A stretch of DNA of 8,754 nt from an uncultured bacterium (GCA_947086625.1 CAMTZV010000029.1:1-8754), one strand, 5' to 3'; positions 1 through 6,155 are shown, numbered from the stretch's first letter. Translations and numbers: made by a program. The notes: a model not told the origin generated them from the letters alone.

Positions 1-446
1 ATCTCCTCATAGTAGCGCTCGTTGTATTCCCTCTGGCTTCTGCCCTTCTGAAAATCCTGCGTCCAGAACTCCTGATCCTCCACCTGATGGATCGAAAGGA
101 TGACGAAATCAAGGGGATATCTCGAAAAGAGCGCTTCAAACAGCGGGATCGTGTGCGTCTGGACGCCGAACTCCAGCCCTGCTTTTATACGGATATCGGA
201 CGCATACATTTCCCGCAGATCCCGGATCTTTTGAAAGTACCGGGGATAATCCACATTCGCGAGCGGCTCGCTCCCCCGGTATACAATCGGATGTCCGCAG
301 TCCCAGTCCTCCTTGATGCCGTAATCCACGTGGTCTGTAAAACAGACCTCATCCAGCCCCATCGTGACGGCGTCCCGCACGACCTGCTCCATCTCATAAA
401 CAGAGTCGTCGCTGAATTCTGTGTGTACATGATAATCGATAAGCAT
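1..446 (-). CDS. PHP-type histidinol-phosphatase (HisJ family), N-terminal part, truncated by window edge
   Basis: The 148 visible codons begin MLIDYHVHTEFSDD, the typical opening of PHP-domain phosphoesterases. Metal-binding signatures are in order: HxH at residues 6 and 8, an FTDH motif at 36-39, the glutamate of GLEFG (residues 90-94) and a SIHQVED segment at 118-124 with His120. The HisJ family dephosphorylates L-histidinol phosphate to L-histidinol in histidine synthesis using a trinuclear metal centre in the cytoplasm; assignment of that substrate is by family only. The start at 446 is chosen because GAGGAG lies about 6 nt upstream and the PHP motif begins at once. An in-frame ATG at 482 (12 codons longer) also has a GGAGG, but only 3 nt away. 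No other histidine gene is visible. The reading frame continues past position 1, so the C-terminus and stop are not seen. Another PHP-family phosphoesterase remains possible. Confidence 0.85.
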   Translation of the reverse strand, partial: MLIDYHVHTEFSDDSVYEMEQVVRDAVTMGLDEVCFTDHVDYGIKEDWDCGHPIVYRGSEPLANVDYPRYFQKIRDLREMYASDIRIKAGLEFGVQTHTIPLFEALFSRYPLDFVILSIHQVEDQEFWTQDFQKGRSQREYNERYYEE

Positions 447-507
447 TGTCTTCTCCTCAGGCTCTGTCTGTAATGCAGCCATATTCCTCCGCCATATGTA
501 TAGTCGT

Positions 508-536
508 ATTGTATCATACCGATCAGGTATCGGCAA
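508..536 (-). promoter_or_regulatory. SigA-type promoter of the PHP phosphatase, with a palindrome in the spacer
   Basis: On the minus strand there is TTGCCG (531-536), a 17-bp spacer and TACAAT (508-513), about 60 bp before the start codon at 446. The spacer contains the perfect inverted repeat ATACC-GATCA-GGTAT (516-530), a position where a bound protein would block RNA polymerase. The -10 matches the consensus well and the -35 moderately. The operator role is inference from position only. Confidence 0.55.
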
Positions 537-576
537 TGGAATTTGTTCTTCAGCGCTGTCCCTATCCGCACAACGC

Positions 577-620
577 AAAATAAGCGCCACCGAATTCTTT
601 TTCTCTTCGATGACGCCTAT
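577..620 (-). terminator. Intrinsic terminator of the 577-1049 transcript
   Basis: Read on the minus strand, 620-606 (ATAGGCGTCATCGAA) pairs with 594-580 (TTCGGTGGCGCTTAT). This gives an uninterrupted 15-bp RNA stem including three G-U pairs, an 11-nt purine loop and then UUU. The stem ends in A-U pairs running into the U run, so the effective tail is UUAUUUU. The U-tract is short, so efficiency is uncertain. It lies between the upstream promoter at 1056-1084 and the separate promoter of the PHP phosphatase, which fits a transcript ending here. Confidence 0.65.
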
Positions 621-640
621 TTTGTTGAGTCCTCCGTTTT

Positions 641-657
641 CATTGGACCGTACCTCT
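641..657 (-). repeat. GGUACGG repeat, copy 3 (AGAGGTACGGTCCAATG)
   Basis: This is the third copy in transcript order of the 17-nt motif found also at 695-711 and 747-763. It ends in ATG, followed by a short frame MKTEDSTK and a stop. The Shine-Dalgarno-like part is AGAGG rather than GGAGG. GGUCC of the motif can pair with GGACU 12 nt downstream. Confidence 0.7.
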
Positions 658-694
658 CTTTCTGAAAAATTATAAAGCTTTTCTCTTACGTGTC

Positions 695-711
695 CTTTGG
701 TCCGTACCTCC
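695..711 (-). repeat. GGUACGG repeat, copy 2 (GGAGGTACGGACCAAAG)
   Basis: This copy matches 747-763 except that GGTCC becomes GGACC and the terminal ATG becomes AAG, so no peptide can start here. Its GGACC is exactly complementary to the GGTCC of the other two copies. UACG can pair with CGUA 12 nt downstream. Loss of the start codon with retention of the rest argues that the repeat matters as RNA and not only as a ribosome binding site. Confidence 0.7.
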
Positions 712-746
712 TTTGCTCAGATTTCTGGATCGTTCGGTCTATTGTT

Positions 747-763
747 CATTGGACCGTACCTCC
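747..763 (-). repeat. GGUACGG repeat, copy 1 (GGAGGTACGGTCCAATG)
   Basis: This is the first copy in transcript order. It has a full GGAGG followed 9 nt later by ATG, opening the 10-codon frame MNNRPNDPEI. An upstream 21-codon frame (starting MRMDEDGK near 810) ends in the TGA that overlaps this ATG as ATGA. CGGUC of the motif can pair with GACCG after a 12-nt loop that exposes the AUG. Confidence 0.7.
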
Positions 764-1055
764 TCTATTTTTTGCCGACCATCCCGATTTCCCGTCCTCA
801 TCCATTCTCATCTTCTTGACTGTAAACCTTCGGTTTCATCTCCCCGGATACGCGTCGCTCTGAAAATCTTCCCTCTGGAAATCCTCTCTCCGCGGCCTCC
901 GCTCCGTCTCATCTGCTCCTCTGTGGTTTCAAATCCTCTTCTCGACGTCCATCTCTGGTCAGCTTGTTTTAGGAATCTTCATCCGATCGGAAGCTTCCTG
1001 TGGGAACCGATTCTGTGGAACCCCTCTGTTTTGTGTCTGTTGTTTTGATGAGTTA

Positions 1056-1084
1056 ATAATAACAGCTAATTCTCCATTTGTCAA
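1056..1084 (-). promoter_or_regulatory. Strong SigA-type promoter with UP-like element
   Basis: On the minus strand there is a perfect -35 TTGACA (1079-1084), a 17-bp spacer and -10 TATTAT (1056-1061, five of six consensus bases). Immediately upstream lies an A/T-rich run (about 1087-1105, with A and T tracts) resembling an UP element. The predicted start is near 1049. It is the best promoter match in the window and points into the protein-free region, not at any recognisable gene. Confidence 0.8.
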
Positions 1085-1173
1085 CCAGTTTTTTTAAAAT
1101 TTTTCGGATATTTTTGAATTTTCTCAATATTCAGACAATTCAGTCAACAATATGCGACAATTCCTTTCGTGGG

Positions 1174-1196
1174 CAGCGCGCCGTTTACGCGCGCTG
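1174..1196 (-). other. GC-rich hairpin spanning the ATPase stop codon
   Basis: CAGCGCGC and GCGCGCTG form a perfect 8-bp stem around a 7-nt loop (GTAAACG on the minus strand) that contains the TAA stop of the AAA ATPase. No T-tract follows, so it is not a canonical intrinsic terminator. It may slow 3' exonucleases or pause polymerase at the operon end. The strong promoter at 1056-1084 lies just downstream. Confidence 0.5.
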
Positions 1197-2507
1197 TCCC
1201 TCCTGCCGTGCCGACAGGTAATTTGCGAACTGCTGCGCCGTCCGCCCCGAAATGCCGCCGTGACTCAACTCCCACTTGTTCGCCTCCGCGCAGATCTCCT
1301 CGTCGGACAGCGTAACGCCAAGCCTGCGGGAGAGCTGGATGGCGATGTTGAAATACTCCTTCTGACTCGGCTTCGAGTAGTTGATCGTCACACCGAAGCG
1401 GTGCACGAGCGAGAGCTTCTCCTCCATCGTGTCGGACTGGTGCATCCCGTTCTGGACAACGATATCGTTCCGATCCGTCCAGTTCTCCTTAATCAAATGC
1501 CTGCGGTTGGACGTCGCGTAGATCAGGATGTTTTCCGGCTTCGTCTCCACGCCGCCCTCGATGACTGCCTTTAAAAATTTGTACTCGATCTCAAAATCCT
1601 CAAACGAGAGGTCGTCCATATAGATTATGAACTTGTAGTTGCGGTTTTTGATCTGCGCGATCACGTTGGAAAGGCTTCCGAACTGATGCTTGTAAATCTC
1701 GATCATGCGCAGACCGCGGTCGTAAAACTCGTTGACAATCGCCTTGATGCTTGTGGACTTGCCGGTGCCGCTGTCGCCGAAGAGCAGGACGTTGTTGCAC
1801 TTCCTTCCCTCCACAAACGCCTCCGTGTTGTCGATAAGCTTTTTCTTCTGGATCTCGTAGCCGATCAGGTCGTCCAGCACGACACTGTCCATATTGTTGA
1901 TCGCCTTGAATTCCACACGCGCCGACCCTTCCGGACAGTGCAGGCGAAATGCCCGGTTCAGCCCGAACATACCCACGCCGTAATCCCGGTAAAACCCGGT
2001 GACGCCCGCAAAAAACTGGTCCACCGTCTCCGCCTCGGCGAGCGTGCGGGAGAGCGCGCGCACCTTCTCGCTGACGCTCCTGTTGTACATCAGCTCCGGC
2101 TTCTGGATCGCGTGGTAGTGCGAGAGCTGCGTAAAGCAGTCGATGCCGAGCATCTGCTCCAGATATGTAAAGTCATAGTGGAACAGCTCGTAAAACGCCT
2201 TGAAATCATTTTTCGCAAAGTGGTTCACGCTCGCGGCGGCGCTGGCGCCGATCTTCTCGCACGTCAGGCTGAACGGGTTCTCGTCCATCATGAGCACGAA
2301 CGTGAGATAGTTCTGCCAGAGGTTCTCGTCAAAGCCGTAATCCGTCGCCACCATCAGGATCCGCTTGACCTGCCGGTACACTCTGGTCTTTAGCTTGATC
2401 CAGTCGCAGCCGCGCTCCAGCTCGCCGCAGATATCCGCGAGCTCCATCAGTATGCTGTCGTGCGGCATATCGCCGTACATAATCAGTTTCGATAAAATGT
2501 GATTCAT
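1185..2507 (-). CDS. AAA-family ATPase, DUF815 type
   Basis: The 440-residue protein has an N-terminal helical region of about 200 residues without recognised motifs, followed by a P-loop ATPase domain. The Walker A motif is GDSGTGKS (244-251), Walker B is FIIYMDDL (293-300), a sensor-1-like ATSN lies at 331-334 and a C-terminal GGISGRTAQQF segment at 417-427 carries an arginine in the usual sensor-2 region. The order and spacing match the DUF815 group of predicted AAA ATPases, whose role is not established. No signal peptide or membrane segment is evident, so it should be cytoplasmic. The start at 2507 is supported by GGAGG five bases upstream. It is the last gene of the operon, 20 bp after the phosphatase stop. 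The nucleotide-binding call is firm; the substrate it remodels is unknown. Confidence 0.85.
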   Translation of the reverse strand: MNHILSKLIMYGDMPHDSILMELADICGELERGCDWIKLKTRVYRQVKRILMVATDYGFDENLWQNYLTFVLMMDENPFSLTCEKIGASAAASVNHFAKNDFKAFYELFHYDFTYLEQMLGIDCFTQLSHYHAIQKPELMYNRSVSEKVRALSRTLAEAETVDQFFAGVTGFYRDYGVGMFGLNRAFRLHCPEGSARVEFKAINNMDSVVLDDLIGYEIQKKKLIDNTEAFVEGRKCNNVLLFGDSGTGKSTSIKAIVNEFYDRGLRMIEIYKHQFGSLSNVIAQIKNRNYKFIIYMDDLSFEDFEIEYKFLKAVIEGGVETKPENILIYATSNRRHLIKENWTDRNDIVVQNGMHQSDTMEEKLSLVHRFGVTINYSKPSQKEYFNIAIQLSRRLGVTLSDEEICAEANKWELSHGGISGRTAQQFANYLSARQEGQRA

Positions 2508-2527
2508 AAGCTCCTCCGTCTTCTGCT

Positions 2528-3334
2528 CTATACCTCGTCGCGCTCCGCTGCCCGCTCGGGCGCAGCCTCCAAAATAATGCCGCGCAGCTTTTCCAGGTTT
2601 TCCCTGTTGTTCGCCGCGATAAACGAGATCTGCCTGCCGTAATCGATGCTTTCATCATAAACGCTCGCCACACAGCCGCCCGCCTCCTCGACGATGACGC
2701 GCCCCGCCGCGTGATCCCACGGGGAGAGACTGAGCTCCGAAAAAAGCTCCGCGCGTCCCGCCGCCAGCGCCGTCAGCTCGATGACCGCCGAGCCGAATCT
2801 GCGGAAGTCGTCGCACTGCGCGTACACCCGCTCCAAAATCTGCGCGTTGACATGCGCCAGCTCCTTGTGATAGCACGAGAGCGAGGTACAAAAAAGGCCG
2901 TGCGCAAAATCGCAGTCGGACACATGGATCGGCCTGCCGTTGCACGTCGCACCCGCACCCCTTCTGGCGGAAAACAGCTCGCTTCGGTACGGGTTGTACA
3001 CCACCCCGATAAAGGGCTCCATGTTCCGGTACAGCCCGACGGAAACGGCACTGCACGCCAGATCGCGCACATAGTTCGCCGTGCCGTCAATCGGATCGAT
3101 CATCCACAGATACTCCACACCCGCATGATCCTCCCCGCTCTCCTCGGCGATAAAGCCGCTGCCCGGCATGAGCCTTGTGAGCTGCTCCTTTAAAAAACGC
3201 TCCACTGCCACGTCACTGCTCGTCACCTGATTCGCGATCGTACCCTTGCTCTCCACGGTAAAATCGCGCGTCATAAACGATGCCGCCTCGCGCACGATCT
3301 CCTCGATGTTCTGCTGTAATACGTTCTCTGTCAT
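2528..3334 (-). CDS. Inositol monophosphatase family protein
   Basis: This is a 268-residue Mg-dependent phosphomonoesterase of the IMPase/FIG superfamily. Motif A is WMIDPIDGT (77-85) with metal ligands Asp80 and Asp83, preceded by the conserved EE at 64-65 and a TSSD stretch ending at Asp41. Motif B is WDHAAG (206-211) with Asp207, followed by GG at 219-220. Length is normal for the family. The substrate cannot be read from sequence: inositol phosphates, 3'-phosphoadenosine phosphates (CysQ-like) and other sugar phosphates are all handled by relatives. The frame is open 15 codons further upstream, but that would overlap the SGNH gene by 49 bases. ATG at 3334 is preferred because it matches family length, has GGAGG about 10 nt upstream and overlaps the SGNH stop as ATGA, implying translational coupling. 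Confidence 0.88.
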   Translation of the reverse strand: MTENVLQQNIEEIVREAASFMTRDFTVESKGTIANQVTSSDVAVERFLKEQLTRLMPGSGFIAEESGEDHAGVEYLWMIDPIDGTANYVRDLACSAVSVGLYRNMEPFIGVVYNPYRSELFSARRGAGATCNGRPIHVSDCDFAHGLFCTSLSCYHKELAHVNAQILERVYAQCDDFRRFGSAVIELTALAAGRAELFSELSLSPWDHAAGRVIVEEAGGCVASVYDESIDYGRQISFIAANNRENLEKLRGIILEAAPERAAERDEV

Positions 3335-4422
3335 TGTTTCTTTTCCTCCACTGCATGTTCCCTCAGATAATCCGTCCATCTGGCATAGTGCTTCGCGTAC
3401 AGATGTACGTCGTCAAACGTCAGCTCCTGCGCCAGCGCATGGTTCTCATCCTCGAACAGCTGCTGAATATTAAAATAAAAAATATGGATGCCGTCGGTCA
3501 GCTTTGAGATCGCGTAATTTTTGTCGCGGATGTTCGTGTTGTTGAACACCGGATCGCTTTTGTCCTTCGCAGGACTCACACCCATGATCGAGTGGACGTA
3601 GATCACCGCGTCAGGCTGCCACTTGCGCAGCTTCTGCAGCACATCCTGATACGCCTGTGCAAACCGGTCTGTCCCGCCGGTCCCCAGCTCGTTGATGCCG
3701 ACCATCAGGTATATTTTACCATAAGTATGGCGCTTTAGCATATCTCCAATCGACACTTTTTTTCCGCTGTCCGCATCCTTTATAAATTTATCGTCCAAAA
3801 GGTCGTAAACCGTCAGTCCCGGCTTTGCAAAAAACGTCGTATTGTGAAGGCCCGCGTAATCCTCCATGCCCTCCATGCGCGAATCACCGATAAACACGGC
3901 GTCATCAAAATAGTCGTCCGACACCTTCACATAGTCGTACTCTGTCGTCAGCGGGATCTTGCCGGGATCGGTGTAATACGGGGAATCCGTCTTCTTTTTG
4001 TCGTAGGTGATGTACTCCGGCTTCACCTTCTCTGGCGCGCCGCCCTTCGCCCCGCCGGACTTCTCCCCGGGCACTTCTTCCTGCGAAGCCTCCTGCGGTT
4101 CCTCCCCGGCGCCCGCTCCTTCGCCGTCATCCAAAGCCGCAGACGCATCCTCCTCCGGCTCCCCTTCGGGCAAAAGCTCCGGCTCCTTCCCCGCAAGCTC
4201 CTCCCTTGTCAGCTCCGGCGCGCGGTTTGCCGCCAGCGCACCGCCGTATGCGCCGTAAGCCGTCAGCTCCTCCGGCACTTCCTGCGCGTTCTCCTGTGCC
4301 TGCCGCTGCCCGGCCTGCTGCTTTAAATCAGGCAGATATTTTCCCGCTGCCAGCACGCCCCAGACGCACAAAATACAGATTGCAAGCGGACACTGACGCA
4401 TTGCTCTTTTCCATTTTTTCAT
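3331..4422 (-). CDS. Membrane-anchored SGNH/GDSL-type hydrolase or acyltransferase
   Basis: The 363-residue protein starts with a basic N-terminus (MKKWKRAMR) and one hydrophobic segment (about 11-26), a signal anchor or signal peptide placing the rest outside the membrane. Residues about 32-135 are low-complexity, rich in Glu, Pro, Ala and Gly, like a wall-spanning linker. The SGNH domain follows. Block I is FIGDSRMEG with nucleophile Ser181, block II glycine is in PGLTV (200-204), block III is GINELG with Asn244, and block V is FDDVHLY with His340 and an acidic partner at 337-338. All four signature residues are present, so it should be active. Paired with the MBOAT gene 93 bp upstream, it probably moves or removes acyl groups on a cell-surface glycan, like the AlgI/AlgJ or PatA/PatB pairs. 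Substrate is unknown. The start at 4422 has AAGGAG 7 nt upstream. Confidence 0.85.
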   Translation of the reverse strand: MKKWKRAMRQCPLAICILCVWGVLAAGKYLPDLKQQAGQRQAQENAQEVPEELTAYGAYGGALAANRAPELTREELAGKEPELLPEGEPEEDASAALDDGEGAGAGEEPQEASQEEVPGEKSGGAKGGAPEKVKPEYITYDKKKTDSPYYTDPGKIPLTTEYDYVKVSDDYFDDAVFIGDSRMEGMEDYAGLHNTTFFAKPGLTVYDLLDDKFIKDADSGKKVSIGDMLKRHTYGKIYLMVGINELGTGGTDRFAQAYQDVLQKLRKWQPDAVIYVHSIMGVSPAKDKSDPVFNNTNIRDKNYAISKLTDGIHIFYFNIQQLFEDENHALAQELTFDDVHLYAKHYARWTDYLREHAVEEKKQ

Positions 4423-4515
4423 CCTTTGTCTCCTTCTTTCCTACGCTTCATCGATTTGTTATCGTATACGCAAAACCCATTTCGTTTCCTGATATGCCTC
4501 CGGCAGGATGCGCAA

Positions 4516-5907
4516 TTAAAACCGAAAATACAAAAACGGATTCGCCGCACCCTGATGCAGCTCGTACACGCTCAGCCAGAAAACGGCCAGGCAGATAAAG
4601 ACGAGCCACCATGTCTGCTTCAGCGCCCGGTAAAGACGCACCGGAAACCACGTGGCGCACAGCGCGCACACAAGAAACAGCCAGCCGTAATCCTTCAGGT
4701 AACGCACGAGCTGCTCCGTCCCCACCATGACCTCCCCCGCATGAATGCCCGCCATCTGCTTCAGATAGACGGCAAGCTCCGAAAGATCCGTGATCTCAAA
4801 CACCATCCAGCTCACCGGCACGAGCAGCCATACATACAGATGCCCGAAGAGCGCGTGGCGCTCCAGAAACCTTCCGTAAAAATTTTTTTCCAGCACAAGC
4901 AGTACAAAAAATCCGAGCCCCCACACGATAAAATTCCAGCTTGCCCCGTGCCACAGCCCGGTGAGCGCCCACACGAGAAACAGGTTGCACGTCGTCCGAA
5001 GCCCGCCCCTCCGATTCCCGCCGAGCGGGATGTAGACGTACTCCCGAAAAAAGCGCCCGAGCGTGATGTGCCACCTCCGCCAGAAGTCCGTGGCGCTTCT
5101 CGCCATATAGGGCACATTGAAATTGCGCGGGATGGAGAAGCCCATCATCCGCCCAAGCCCCATCGCCATCAGCGAGTAGCCCCAGAAATCAAAATAGATC
5201 TCAAACGAAAACGCGATCGCGCCCATCCATGCAACCGGCGTGGAGATCGATGAAAAGCCGATGCCCTGCACCTGGTTCCAGAAGATCGAGATCTTATTTG
5301 CAAGCAGCACCTTCGACCCGAGCCCGAGGCAGAACAGCTCCAGTCCCTGCTCGATCTGGCGCGCCGTCAGTAAACGTTCCTTCAGCTGCGCGGACACCTC
5401 CCGATACTGCACGATCGGCCCGGCAACAAGCTGCGGAAACATACACACATACGTGCCAAACTCCAGAAACGTCCCCGGGGAAGCGATCGTCCCCACATAC
5501 AGATCCGCCACACAGGAGATCATCTGAAACGTGTAAAAGCTGATGCCAAGCGGCAGCGCCAACCCCAGAAACGGAAGCAGCTTTCTCCCTGCAAGCGCAT
5601 TCACATTCGCGGCAAAAAAGTCAAAATATTTAAACACAAACAGCGCGCCCAGATCAAAGATCAGCGCAGCGGCCAGCCAGACACGCCGGCCAGCAGCACC
5701 ACGGGCCGCCGCCATCCTGCGCGCCGCACCGTAATTGACGAGAATAGAGCACAGCATAAGCAGAATATAAAACGGCTCTCCGAGGGCATAAAACACCAGG
5801 CTTCCCAAAAACAGCACAGCGTTGCGTCCGTATGTGGGCATCACAAAATAACATAGAAAAAACAGCGGTAAAAACCGGAAAATAAAGTCTATACTGGAAA
5901 AAAGCAT
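4516..5907 (-). CDS. MBOAT family O-acyltransferase (AlgI/DltB-like)
   Basis: This is a 463-residue polytopic membrane protein with many hydrophobic segments. The MBOAT core is clear: FWRRWHITLGRFF (275-287) with His280, YIPLGG (292-297), and GLWHGASWNF (317-326) with the presumed catalytic His320 inside a membrane segment. The C-terminus has further hydrophobic stretches to the end. MBOAT proteins of this type pass an acyl group, usually acetyl, across the membrane for transfer to exported polysaccharide; DltB does this for D-alanine, but no other dlt gene is visible. The start at 5907 is chosen because AGAGG lies 9 nt upstream and the protein opens with the usual hydrophobic helix. The frame extends to an ATG at 6012, but that stretch holds the promoter and operator-like repeats. 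It is the first gene of a four-gene operon. Confidence 0.9.
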   Translation of the reverse strand: MLFSSIDFIFRFLPLFFLCYFVMPTYGRNAVLFLGSLVFYALGEPFYILLMLCSILVNYGAARRMAAARGAAGRRVWLAAALIFDLGALFVFKYFDFFAANVNALAGRKLLPFLGLALPLGISFYTFQMISCVADLYVGTIASPGTFLEFGTYVCMFPQLVAGPIVQYREVSAQLKERLLTARQIEQGLELFCLGLGSKVLLANKISIFWNQVQGIGFSSISTPVAWMGAIAFSFEIYFDFWGYSLMAMGLGRMMGFSIPRNFNVPYMARSATDFWRRWHITLGRFFREYVYIPLGGNRRGGLRTTCNLFLVWALTGLWHGASWNFIVWGLGFFVLLVLEKNFYGRFLERHALFGHLYVWLLVPVSWMVFEITDLSELAVYLKQMAGIHAGEVMVGTEQLVRYLKDYGWLFLVCALCATWFPVRLYRALKQTWWLVFICLAVFWLSVYELHQGAANPFLYFRF

Positions 5908-5919
5908 CTTTTTGAACCT

Positions 5920-5966
5920 CTTTATGTAAACAACTTTATGTAAACTTGTCTGATTACTAAGTTTAC
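5920..5966. repeat. Operator-like cluster of GTAAAC half-sites before the MBOAT operon
   Basis: Two perfect copies of CTTTATGTAAAC (5920-5931 and 5934-5945) sit 14 bp apart. The second runs into a perfect inverted repeat, GTAAACTT (5940-5947) and AAGTTTAC (5959-5966), separated by 11 bp. The right arm overlaps the -10 hexamer of the operon promoter, and the direct repeats lie in the 5' UTR just before the ribosome binding site. The layout is typical of a repressor array, but I do not recognise the regulator. Confidence 0.6.
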
Positions 5967-5988
5967 CGTCCGCGCCTTTAAAAGTCAA
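5960..5988 (-). promoter_or_regulatory. Promoter of the MBOAT-SGNH-phosphatase-ATPase operon
   Basis: On the minus strand there is TTGACT (5983-5988), a 17-bp spacer and TAAACT (5960-5965). The predicted start lies near 5953, about 46 nt before the MBOAT start codon at 5907. The -35 is near consensus and the -10 weaker. The -10 is shared with the right arm of the GTAAACTT/AAGTTTAC inverted repeat, so a bound repressor would exclude polymerase. Confidence 0.6.
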
Positions 5989-6062
5989 TACGTTTTCTAC
6001 TCGAATAGACACCTTTTTCTCCGAGCGGTTACAGCCGCCGGACAGACATTTTTTCTTTTCGG

Positions 6063-6091
6063 TTGAATTGTGTGCAAAACGGATGTAAAAT
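6063..6091 (+). promoter_or_regulatory. Promoter of the structured leader and DUF4317 gene
   Basis: TTGAAT (6063-6068), a 17-bp spacer and TAAAAT (6086-6091, five of six consensus bases). The predicted start, near 6098, falls at the first bases of the outermost stem of the structured region. That match between promoter and fold boundary is a reason to treat 6098-6357 as RNA. The -35 is only a four-of-six match. Confidence 0.55.
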
Positions 6092-6140
6092 ATGTATATC
6101 GTTCAGAGCCAGGGCAATTTGCCCGAAATACAGGAAGTCG

Positions 6141-6155
6141 TGCTTGCATGAATGA
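6141..6155 (+). repeat. 15-bp direct repeat TGCTTGCATGAATGA, copy 1
   Basis: This copy is identical to 6240-6254, 99 bp away. It forms the apical part of the 12-bp stem in domain I, where UCGUG pairs with CAUGA around a CUUG loop, with one G-U pair. Confidence 0.8.

Larger units (their letters stand above)
577..1049 (-). ncRNA. Probable independent ~470-nt purine-rich RNA of unknown class
   Basis: The stretch has no ORF that looks like a conserved protein on either strand. It is bounded on the minus strand by a strong promoter (predicted start near 1049) and an intrinsic terminator (577-620). The RNA is strongly purine-rich and contains about 21 GGA triplets by hand count. It carries three copies of a GGAGGUACGG[U/A]CCAA[U/A]G motif spaced 52-54 nt apart. 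Local hairpins are visible: AUCGG/CCGAU enclosing UCC-CACA-GGA near the 5' end (about 970-1000), AAACC-GAA-GGUUU near 822-834, and a short stem after each repeat. Alternatives are a leader encoding a chain of very short peptides, or the remnant of a decayed gene. I do not recognise the class; large ornate RNAs known from Firmicutes (for example ROOL) and CsrA-binding sponge RNAs are comparisons worth testing, not identifications. Confidence 0.5.

Noticed and set aside
641..763. GGUACGG repeats as CRISPR
   Set aside because: There are only three imperfect 17-nt copies, and the intervening sequence is not spacer-like.
713..1048. 111-codon frame on the + strand
   Set aside because: It is biased, Ser/Pro/Leu-rich, has no recognisable motif, and is antisense to the promoter-terminator-bounded RNA.
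1174..1196. Hairpin at the ATPase stop as an intrinsic terminator
   Set aside because: The stem is strong but no T-tract follows on the coding strand, so it is kept only as a hairpin.
1686..2393. 235-codon frame opposite the AAA ATPase
   Set aside because: It is an antisense shadow with Val/Arg/His-rich composition; the minus strand has intact Walker motifs.
3335..3379. 15-codon extension of the inositol monophosphatase gene
   Set aside because: It overlaps the SGNH gene deeply; the ATGA overlap at 3334 with GGAGG upstream is the normal arrangement.
4426..5253. 275-codon frame on the + strand opposite the MBOAT gene
   Set aside because: It is a Pro/Arg/His-rich antisense shadow of a clearly conserved gene.
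5908..6012. 35-codon N-terminal extension of the MBOAT protein (ATG at 6012)
   Set aside because: The stretch contains the promoter and operator-like repeats, and the downstream ATG at 5907 has a good ribosome binding site directly before the first membrane helix.
6014..6056. GC hairpin followed by a T-run (6014-6056) as a + strand terminator
   Set aside because: The T-run starts about eight bases after a short bulged stem, and no + strand gene lies upstream to terminate.
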